Origin: Lucinisca nassula
Lineage: Eukaryota > Mollusca > Bivalvia > Lucinida > Lucinidae
Reading direction: 5' to 3'
NCBI GenBank assembly: GCA_963580285.1
Contig: OY757015.1
Location: 129,391,688-129,455,687, forward strand
Length of the DNA: 64,000 nt
Shown: positions 48,801 to 60,800 of the stretch, piece by piece
Numbering within the stretch: the first letter of the stretch is position 1
How the letters are laid out: each line of letters begins with the position of its first letter
The notes under the pieces: generated by a model
What the model saw: only the letters and a program-made list of their open reading frames with translations
What the model was told of the DNA's origin: nothing
Databases searched by the model: none
Made by a program: the position numbers and the translations under genes

Positions 48801-51800
48801 GACGATTCACATATAATGCCAAGCCTTATTTTCTCTGAAAAATTAGATTAAAACACATGGAAATGTTGTCTGCTGATGGTGATTAGCAGTCACACTGTCA
48901 CAGGGTTATAATGCTTGAGAAGTGGGAACCAGAAAAACCTACAAAAAGACCTGAGCAACCGGCAATGACTCGCATCAGCCTGCCCAGTCTGATCAGACAC
49001 TGCTGTTTAAGTGAGCCATCTGTATCCTCTTGGCTACACAAAGAGTGATAGATAGTGATGTTGATCAAACTGGATAGATGCACAGGCTGATTTGTCTAAA
49101 GTTTATGTCAGTGCATAGGTCTTGTTAGTTTTGTCACAGGGATGTTTTGTTAACCCATTTTGTACCAGAAACCCCAAAATGGGTACCCTGGCAAACAGTG
49201 CAGGCCCAGATCAGACGCCGCAGAATGCGGCGTCTGATCAGGGCCTCCACTGTTTGCTAAAAGTGCAGTCATTTTCCAAATAAATTTTGATGAAAACACA
49301 ACCTGACATGCCTAAATTTTGAAACGGCCTCCTGCTATATATAAGGAGGAAGATTCCATTGGGTACAAAAAGGGTAAACCAGCTGTCTGTTTGGTGAGAC
49401 AAAGGGATTGTGTATCCTTTGGCTTCTGAGCATCCTGTACTCTCTAGTCTGTTTCTTCTCCAGTTCGTTCCGAGACGATGCAAAATGTCCCTCGACAAAA
49501 TGTTGACAAGGTGTTAAACATCCAATTAACAGCAACTTACATATTGTTCTTCTTTTTTTCAGCCATTGTGTTCGTGTATGATTACTTCCCTGGAGCAGAG
49601 ACATTACTCACACGACACTTCAGCCAGTCAGCATCACAATTAAATGGTTTCAGTAATCCCTTCAGTATGGAAAGCTCAGCTAGACCTTTTAGTGCTGGAA
49701 AAGGTATACATTTATCCCTAAAATATAACATTCAGGTCCCAGTTGGTCATAAACATGCCAGCTTAAACCATATATGACAAAGGAATCTTCCACTTAGTAA
49801 GTTTGGAGTGGTCCATTTAAAATTATAGGGTTGTCAGGTTTGTTTTTGTTCGTAGCAAATTTAAAAAAAAAAGAAGAAATTTCTTTAAGCAAACAGTGTA
49901 GACCCAGATCTGATGCCACAGACAGTGTAGACCCAGATCAGATGCCACATTCTGTGGCATCTGATCTGGGTCTGAACTGTTTGCCATTGTTCGAAAAAAT
50001 GGATGCTAGGCATATATGGGTTAAATAACTTATTAATGGTTCAACTGTTAACTGTTCGAGCAAATACGGTTTGTTTGAATTGAGGTTTTATGTCCCCGTC
50101 AAGACTATTTAGGACATTTTGTAGACCTTGCTTCCAATTTTGTGGGACTTTTACCCGACAATGAGATGAAATGACATCTCGAGCCCTGCCGACCAAACAA
50201 ACCAAAAAGGTTTATATAGTTAGGGACTGTCCAACATACATCACTTTGCCTCGGCAGGCTTAGATCCAGTATGATCCTCCAAGCCGTTTACCAATAATCC
50301 TGTGTGGTCAGTTTCAGCTCTGCATGGAAGCATCATACAGCCCAATCTATTTCTCCAAGCCTTGATGGGCAGGGGCCTTGCAAATACTGTATTGATTACA
50401 GTAGTAATATAAGTATATTTGCTGATAAATTACTTTATCATACATTTAGTATAAAATACTTAGTTTTTGAATATGCGATACTTAGTGACACCAATGCACG
50501 CATCACGCTTGCATGTGCTGCCATTTCCCACGGGCTTTATCATACCCCAAAAATCCATATCACAACCCTTTATCGCACTCCTAAGCCTTTATCATACCTC
50601 TGACGTCACCCTATTCGGAACATGCGGTGTTCTTCCTTTTGCGGCATTTCGCATTTGTTGTTCAATCAGGACGCCATTTGCAATTTGCAATATTTTCGTC
50701 TGTTCGGACTATTTGGCAGAAAAAAAAAAAACATGGCACGGCGCAGCGAATACGAGAGGAAAATGGGCGAAAGAACAATGTAGGGGATTGCTGACAGGAG
50801 CGTGATAGCTCAGTGGTTAATGCACTTGCCTCTGATGCTAAAGGTCCAGGATTCGATCCCCGGCAGCGGCGATAAAATTTAGGTGTCCGAACACGCTCCA
50901 TTGGCATCATTTGCAGGGATGAATGTCATAAAGTGCACCGTCCTTCGGATCGGGACGTTAACTGGAGCCCCCCTGTGCAGGGAGAACAACCCCCTGTGCA
51001 GGTTAAAGATGCCTACCGTAATTACATGGGTACTGTGTAGGCTTTCATCCTGCAAAACCTGGAGTGTATGTTATATACACCTGCGGTAATGGTCAAATGT
51101 GACCGACGCAGTATCAGTAGATAGATAGATAGACAGACTTTTTGATCTGGATAAGAAATTCTAGTGATTTGGTAAACAATGGAAACGTAATTAATACAAT
51201 TTATTTTGAACAAATGTTTTCAAAAGTGAAATGTATGATAAATAGATTATCATACAGCATTTTTCATATCATACCCCATATCAGCCCTCGACCAATATCG
51301 GCCCTCGGGCTGATATGGGGTATGATTTGAAAAATGCCATAGGGCTGATATGGGAGTCTCTGGCTGATATGGGGTATGATATGAAAAATGCCATATGATA
51401 ATCTCTATGTATCGAATACTAGTATTTTTGCTTATATGTGAGTAGCTTTGGCCGGTAATACGCGACCAAGTTTTTTGATAGTGATTTAAACTAAATATAT
51501 AGAGGATCTTACATGAGTGTTCATGTATTATTGAATTTATTAAACGAGTTGAGGAAAAGGGATAATGCAAGATTCTATTTATAACGCATTTTATTCACGA
51601 TTGTTTCACAAAAATGTTGATATTTCGCCAATAGTTGACGCGACATCTTTAAGGATGCCGTACATGTAACGTTACGGAGCGTATTTAACTAATTTGTATA
51701 TTTAATCCACTAGTGGATTATCGAATTTATTGCATGGCATTTTTACATTCTCAGACGCGACGTCATATGATCAAATGGTATTATTATTAATAAGATACGG

Positions 51801-54800
51801 GCCTCCGTGGCCTAGTGGATAAGAGCGCTGACTCTTAGTCATTAGGTCTCTCACCGCCGTGGGTTCGAGCCTCGCTCGGGTCACGTGTGAGACGCCAAGT
51901 TCTGCAACGGAAGGTCAGGTGGTTTTTCTCCGGGTACTCCGGTTTTCGCCCACCTATGATTAACAATCGGCTCGATATGAGTGAAATAATCTTGAAAAGG
52001 CCGTAAAACCCAAATCAAAAAAAAAAAAAAATCAAATTAATAAGATATAATCATTTCATCTTGAAAGTTTCTTAGGGGCTTGCTTCATTGTCATGGTGAA
52101 TGGATTATATTTTATTATTAAAGATACTAACCATGTATTTTACTTTGTTCCTGCTCATTCTTTCAGGATCATCAGGTCCAAGACAGCATGCTGGTCTGTT
52201 ACCAGAGAGCCTGATATGGGCCTATGTGGTGCAGCTTAGTTCCTCATTACGTGCAATACACGCAGCTGGCTTGTCGTGTCGGACCCTCGATCCATCAAAA
52301 ATCATCATTTACAGTAAATCTAGGTTAGTATTAACCCTTATCCCGCTGAACACAGCATTCTCTACCTTTGCAAACAGTGTAGATCCAGATCAGATGGATC
52401 TATATTTTCAGTGGCAAAAAGAAAAAGAAATTGCTCCTGCCCTCAAGAGTAGACTCCTTTTCTAAAGGACATAGATTTGACTGAAACAAGTGTCCCCACC
52501 ATGATACCACTACAGTACAACTCGATAGGTACTACAGTCAGAGAGCAAAAACTGTTACTTGCGTGGAAAAATGACTCCCTCTAATAAGGTTATGAAAAAA
52601 TTGCCCTCACAGCAATAAGTAACAGACATGCACCTTATCCATATTTATTTTTTTTTTGAATCATTTCATTATTGAGCCAGCTCAAGATTAACCCTACAAA
52701 ATGGAATCTTCCTCCTTATATATAGCAGGAGTTCATTTCAAAATTTAGGGGTGTCAGGTTGCGTTTTCATCAAAATTTATTTGGAAAATGACTGAAATTT
52801 TCGCAAACAGTGGAGGCCCTGATCAGAAGCCGCTTTCTGCTGTTTGCTGTGCTTGCACATATGAAGAATGTGAATTGGAGATTGAACCTTTTGCAAACTG
52901 TGAAAGCCCTGATCAGATGGCGTGTTCTGAGGCATCTCATCTAGACCTGCATTGTTCTGCCAGTGACCTGTTTGGGTCTTTCTTTCTTTCTTTCTTTCTT
53001 CCAATTTCACCTTAACCCCAGGAGGGGACACAGATGGTGTATACTACTTACACTCCAGGTTTGCAGGATGAAAGCCTACATAGTAATCATGTAGTTACTG
53101 TAGGGTTCTTTAACCTCTAACCGGTTAATATCTCGATCTGAAGAAGGATGGCACACTTATGACATTCATCCATGCAATTGATTCCAATGGAGCATGTTCA
53201 GACACCGAAATTATCACTGCCACCGTGAATCAAACTGGAGTCCTCTGGCATCAGAGGCAAATGCACTATAAACCACTGGGTTTCCTGTATAAAATAGGTT
53301 AATGTCTCTTTTTGAAAAATGAATGAATACTCTCAAATGTATTAATACAGCTTATGAATATATTGCTATTTCAGGTTACGTTTGAATTGTTGTGGTATCT
53401 TTGATGTGCTAACATATGACAACAATCAAAGCAATCCCATGGCCTTGACCCCTCATTATCAGGTAAATATATCCAAAACAAAACAGATCTGTTTCACAAA
53501 GTTAAATCGTAAGATGTTGGTACAGTTATGACATGACCCGTTATATGATAATTGTTAAAAGTTTTGCATGCTCATTTCACAAAAAGTTGTATATCTAATA
53601 TTTTATTGCAAAAATATTGAGATATGCTGTAAATTAGCTAGCCCAAAATGGGAGTCAAATACCAGAAAATATTGTGATATTCAGTAAATTGTCTAGCCCA
53701 AAATTTGAGTCACATACTAGAAAATTTTCATTTGACTCACTGAATTTACTGAAATGTGTATTGTTTTTTTATGGCGGACTCATTCATTTTGAGAACGGGC
53801 CTCCGTGGCCTAGTTGATAAGTGCGCTGACTCTTAGTCATTAGGTCTCTCACCGCCGTAGGTTCGAGCCTCGCTCGGGCCACGTGTGAGAAGCCAAGTTC
53901 TGCAACGGAAGGTCAGGTGGTTTTTCTCCGGGTACTCCGGTTTTCGCCCACCTCTGACTAACGATCGGCTCGATATGAGTGAAATAATCTTGAAAGGGCC
54001 GTAAAACCCAAACCAAAAAAAAAAAAAAAAAAAAAAATTCATTTTGAGAAACTGTTAAAAATGATGCAAATGCCCAAAATTATAGATAAAACACTGGCAT
54101 ATAAATTCATAGCTCGAGATTTGGAAGAGCAACAAGGAAAATTGGGGGAAATTTTTTCCTTCCTTTCCTTCAGAAACCTGTGTTGTGAGTACTTGTTAGC
54201 TAAATAATGAGGATAAGATGTGAAACAAGGATAATTAACCCATTGTATCGCCCCCCACTCATCAGGGCTAGAAGAAATAGATGGGCTGCATGATGCTTCC
54301 ATGCTGAGCAGAAACGGACTGCACACGAGTGCAGGTAAACCGCTTAGAGGAAAGAGTCCCACAAAATTGGAAGCAATGTTCCAAAGTGACCTAAATAGTT
54401 GACGGGGACATTAAACCTCAGTTCAAACAAACATCCATAACATCCATAACCCTTATCTTACTGAGCATGACAATTCTACCTTTGTAAATAGTGTAGATTC
54501 AGATCTGATGGCTTCTGATCAGGATCTACACTGGTTTTCATTCAGTTTGCATATTTTGATGAATACATTATATCAAGTAATATGATTGGTTGATAGTCAG
54601 AAATGGGTGTGGCTAAAATCATTTATTCAGCAGGATAGAGAAGAACACAAATTAGATCTTGGGGCCCAGTTGTTCAAACCATCGTTCGCTAAACATTCTT
54701 GTAAATTGCCCAAACCAAGTATATCTAACACTGATATTTGAAAAATATGAGTTGCTTTTCCAAAAGCAAAAGCTGCTTACATTTTTTGAGCAAAAATAAT

Positions 54801-57800
54801 AACATGTCAAATTTGATGATCAAAATTTTAACAATTTGTTAACTGATGACATTGTTAGTGTTGAACAACTGGCCCCTGATACCAGAAATTACACACTGTG
54901 TGCAACGATGACTCTTTCTTACAATTTCGGGACTAGATTTCAAACTCACATTAGCCTGAAGCTGTGCATTATACTGGATCACATCTCTGCACCAGATAGG
55001 GAGTTATAATGAGCATAATTAATTTAGTAGTGTTTTTACGGTTTTTGCCTTTCAAAATGCAGTAAAAATTAAAAAGAGAAACGATCAGGAACTGATACAA
55101 TCAGATCCAAAATTCTTCTCACAATATCACTAGGAAAAGAAGTATTGATAGTCAACAATGGGTGCAGCTAAATTAATTTATTCAGCTAAGACATGAAGAA
55201 TGTTAAGCTAAGACATGGCTTCACTTTTAATTTTGGTTTTGGCCTTGCCTTTAGTTGGTATTTTGCATTGGTCAATAGCTATAATTCTGTCCATAATCTT
55301 AAACTTATTGTATTCACTCTGCTACAACATCAACAATATGGTATTACCAAAGACTTAATTATATTTTTAGAGTCTGTGACAAATTCTTAATCCATTCAGT
55401 ACAGGAACCCCCAGAATGGGTACCCTGGCAAACGGTGCAGGCCCAGATCAGACGCCGTAGAACACGGTGGCTGATCAGAGCCTATACTGTTTGCAGGAAG
55501 TTAAGCCAGTTTCCAAATCAGTTTTGAAGAAAACACAACCTGACACCTCTAAATTTTGAAATGGATTCCTGTTATATATAAGGAGGAAGATACTATTTGG
55601 CACAAAAAGGGTTAAACCCTCAAAGGTCATTGAACCACTATAGTTTCATGTATACCATAATATTTTTATTTATATTCAGTGTATGTGCTAATATTTGTTT
55701 CAGCAAGAAGACTTGATATCTCTGGGTAAAGTGGTTCTGGCCCTGGCCTGTAACAGTGTGATGGCAATACAACGTGACAATCTACAGACCTCTATGGAAC
55801 TTGTTGCAAGGAATTACTCGGCTGACCTCAAAAATCTCATCTTGTTAGTTTACTTTAACTTTTTTGTGGGTACTGGGTTGGGCAACAGTGGTTGTTTATC
55901 ATGCAGTTATCTAATTGATGTGGGCTAACAGTTACATGCCTGGGCTCAGTTGTTCAAAGTATAGTTAGCCCTTATCTTGCTGTTCACGACAACCCCTATC
56001 TTTGCAAACAGTGTAGATCCAGATCAGATGGCTTCTGAAGAAGCCATCTGATCAGGATCTGCACTGTTTGACATTCATTTTATGAATATATAGGAATAAA
56101 TTACTTCAAATAATCTGATTGGTTCAAAATCAGAAATGGGTGTGGCTTAATTGAATATTCAGCAAGAGAAGAGTTAGATTAACAAAGCCACTAGTGGCCT
56201 AAAGGTTAACTGTTATCTCAAGTATAAAATCGAATACTCTGGTATTTTGCTGGAAAAGTTTAGTAAGTAGCTTTTACATTAGTGTAAAAACCCTAAAGAT
56301 TAGGACACATTGAGGACTTGCTGCAGTTCTAAAATTATAGCAAATTTGTTTCACAATCCAGCAAGGAGTCCAAAAGGTGCAGATTGAATGGCAAACAGTG
56401 TAGACCCTGATCAGACTTCTCCTTCAGGAGCAGTCTGATCTGGGTCTGCACTGTTTGATCTGGATCTGCACTGTTTGCTAAGGCCTAGGCATATCTGTCC
56501 CAGTACTTAGGATCATTAGGGTAAACACTTTTTTAGCAAAAATATATGCATATTTGCAATATTAAATGATAAAAGTTATAAAATTCTGTTAACTTACGCC
56601 ATCTATACATCTAGTTTTGAAATACTGGGTCTTACTTAGCCTGCTTGTACAGAAGTACTTGTAGAGATTCCCAGCCATGTATGATAACATTTTTTCTTAG
56701 AGCATAATCATGAACTATTTTGTATGCTCATTCTCTGGCTAGTTCAATAAGGGCACTTGTCAGTATAAATAGTATTCACAGTACTGTTTTAGCATTTAGG
56801 TCTAAGCCTGCCCAAGAAAAGTGTCGGGTAAATTGAGCAGCTCAGAATGACCATATAGTCTTTACTGGGCCATTAAACTCTAACCAGACAGGCCTCCGTG
56901 GCCTAGTGGTTAAGTGCGCTGACTCTCGATCATTAGGTCTCTCACCGCTGTGGTTCGAGCCTCGCTCGGGTCACATGTGAGACGCCAAGTTCTGCAACGA
57001 AAGGTCAGGTGGTTTTTCTCCGGGTACTCCGGTTTTCGCCTACCTCTGATTAACGATAGGCTCGATATGAGTGAAATAATCTTGAAAGGGCCGTAAAACC
57101 AAAACCAAAAAAAAAAAAAAAAATCAACTCCAACCAGCTTGGAGACTAGATTTTGCTGCATTGTACTTCAGCTCAGAGCTCAAGTTGACCAAGCATCTTA
57201 GGACTGATAAAAGACTTAGAAGGTCTAAGCATGCTCTTGCAAAATGGTACGAGTGGGACTGTTACTAAACCCTAGCGGTTTCTTTGAACGATAGGGCTTT
57301 AGATGTCATTTCATCTCAATGTCGTGTTAGTCCCACAAAATCAGAAGCAGTAACCTAAATAGTGTTGATGGGTACACAAAACCTCAACACAAACCAGGAT
57401 AACTCTTCAAAATGGTCATTTTGGGTACGTAAATTGTCAGTTTTCAGCTGCAAATTGTGTTTTATGGCTCCACTAATGCCTCTCCGTAAAACCCAAACAT
57501 AAAATGTGTCTACAGATCTCTATACAGCTGGTAGATAGAAACTACTTGGCCTCTTTACCTCCCCAAATTACCTTCTAATATTATGCAGCACTTTATTTTA
57601 CTCCTTTAGACATTGAGTGTGCAGGCAACTGAGGCAAGGCACTCTGTCTTCCATTAATTAGATATCAGTTGCCAGTACAGTTGAACTTAAATGGCTTGAA
57701 CACCTTTGGGACCCTGTTAGAGATGGGGGTAGTTTGAGCCACTATGAATTCATATAGAGCCAGCAGAAGGCATGATGGCATTAATTCATGGATGTTTGAA

Positions 57801-60800
57801 ATAAATACTGTTTAAACCAATTCATGGATGTCGTTTTGATCTTTTATGAAATGAAGGTATGCTGTGTTTACTCAGAATGTTCTCATCCGTCAAGCCATAT
57901 TACTGTAGTAACCATATGTATTGGAGCAGTTAGACCTGAGCAAATTGCGAAAATCCAGATGCGACGCTTAGGAATGTGGCGCCTCATCAGGGTCAACACT
58001 GCCTTTCATCCAGCATTTTAGACACATCATGAAGTACTGGTTGAAAGTTTAGAACATGTAGGATAAGGATTTGCAGTGTCTCAATATTTTGGGTGAATAC
58101 GGTAGTTGGCTGTGCATGCTGTTTTGAATGTAAATTTCTCTTGAGCTTATTTTAATTTGTTATTACAGATATTTATTGGGTAACCAGAATCGTCCAAGAA
58201 GCATCAATGACATAATGCCTATGATAGGTGCTAGGTTCTATACACAGCTGGACTCGGCACAGTTGAGAAGTGATGTCATTCAAAATGAAATGGCAAAGGT
58301 AGGTGCCAGTATTAACCCATTTTCTACTGAATGGAATCTACCCATGGGATCTGACTGAATCAGTTCCTAATCGTTTCTCTTTTTTAATTTTGACAACTTG
58401 CTGTAATTCACCAAAAATGTTAATAAATTTGTTTCACGGTCAGGCAAGGAGTCCAAAAGGTGCAGATGGAAAAGCAAACACTGTAGACACTGATGATCTG
58501 GGTCTGCACTGTTTGCTTAGGCCAATCTGTCCCAATACTTAGGATTATTATGGTAAGCACATTTTGATCAGAGTCAAGTGTGTTTGTTATACAACAAGCC
58601 TTGGGCGCAAATCTGACTGCAGTGACTGTATTTGATAGAGTGGATACTGATGTCAGTTTGTGTCTTTGCTGAGGACACTTGGACAAATAGCTTGACATTG
58701 CTGAAATGATATACAACACGTTTCATGTTTCAAGAAACGTGACAGTCATCTTATCACATACAAGTCAGGAAGCGCAGCGACGCAGATAGATTTCATCCTT
58801 TACCGCAGGACAATGCGCAAACTTGTCAAAGATGTGAAAGTGATCCCTGGAAAGGAAGCAGCCCTGCAACATCAGCTACTCATATGCGACATGAGGATTG
58901 ATGTGCCACCAAAACCCAAGCGCAAGTTCACCCCCAGACTAAAAGTTTGGAAGCTGAAAGAATCTCAGACAAGAAATCATTTCCAGGAGGTTTTCAGCCA
59001 GCATGTGAGTGCTTCGGCAGGTGTAGCAGATGCTACCACTGAGGATATATGGAACAGCATCAAGACCGGTCTGCTCAAGACAACTGAAGAGGTGTGTGGC
59101 ACAACTCGGCCCCACCGCTGGCGTCGCGAAACCTGGTGGTGGAATGAGGATGTTAATAAGGTCATAGCAGCCAAGCGGCAAGCCTTTAAAGCTTGGAAGA
59201 CTGGTAAGGGCACCCGTGCATCATATCTTGCGGCCAAACGCATAGCCAGACGTGCGGTGCACCATGCTCGCCAAGAAGCTGAGAAGGAGATCTACAAGAA
59301 TATTGACCCTAAGTCCTCAGAAGTAAACCGCGTTGCTAACCAGATGAGAAGAGAGAATGCCGATGTTGTAGGTGACAAACCAGTAAAGAATGATGCAGGG
59401 GAGATGTCAATGAGTGATGACTCAAAGCAGAGGGCCTGGTTAGAACACTACCAAAGGCTACTCAATGTTGAGTTCGACTGGGACCCAGACCACCTGTCTG
59501 ATGAACCACCAGTGGAAGGGCCACCCATCCCAATCACTATTGATATGGTTAAGAAGGCTATCTCTCAGATGAAGACTGGCAAAGCACCTGGTCCCTCTGG
59601 CATAGTGGTGGAGATGATAAGAGCTGCAGGTGATGCGGGTGCCTCGATGATCCGTGACCTTGCAGCTGCAATCATCCGTGATGGGAAGGTACCCTCTGAC
59701 TGGGAACAGAGTTTCATTGTCTGTCTCTACAAGGGCAAGGGCGATGCATTGGAACGGGGCAACTACCGTGGTCTCAAGCTGACAGAACAGGTCATGAAAG
59801 TCCTGGAGAGGATTGTGGATGGCCTCATTAGGCAGTTGGTGTCCATCGACGATTCCCAGTTTGGCTTCGTCCCAGGAAAAGGCACAACAGATGCAATTTT
59901 TGTTGTCCGACAGCTGCAAGAGAAGTATCTGGCGGCCAACAAGAGACTCTACATGGCTTTTGTAGACCTGGAGAAGGCATTTGATCGAGTGCCTCGGAAA
60001 GTCATCTGGTGGGCACTAAGAAAACTTGGAGTGGACGAGTGGATTGTGAAACTGGTCCAAGGGATGTACGCAAATGCTCGGAGCCGTGTCCGCATTGGTG
60101 ATGGTTACAGTGAAGAATTTGAGGTGAAGGTGGGTGTTCATCAAGGCTCTGTTCTCAGCCCACTGCTTTTCATCATTGTGCTTGAAGCCTTGTCATGCGA
60201 GTTCCGCTCTGGAGTCCCCTGGGAGGACCTGTATGCTGATGACCTTGTCATCATAGCTGAATCCCTTGAGGAATGTGTCAGGAGGCTCTTAACTTGGAAA
60301 GAGGCAATGGAGGCGAAAGGGCTGAGAGTGAATGCAGGAAAGACACAGATCATGATCTGTGGTACAGGTCTGGACCTCTTGCAGAGTACAGGCCAGTTCC
60401 CATGCGCTGTATGTCGCACTGGAGTTGGCAGCAACAGTATCTTTTGTAATGGCTGCAAGTTCTGGGTGCACAAGAAATGCAGTGGGCTCAAACGCTTGAT
60501 AGAGGACCCTGAGTACAGGTGTACACGGTGCCAAGGAACTGCACGCCCTTTAGATGGCAGACCACAGAGGGAAGTTCAAGTCGGATCAGACAAGCTGGAG
60601 GTTGTAGCTTCCTTCTGCTACCTAGGTGATATGCTCTCTGCAGGGGGTGGTTGCGACCTTTCAACTACATCACGTGTGAAAACAGCCTGGAAGAAATTCA
60701 AGGAGTTGCTACCAGTTCTCTCTTCCCGCCACCTCTCGTTCAAGACACGTGGCCGTGTGTATAGCTCTTGTGTGCGGAGCGCAATGCTCCATGCCAGTGA

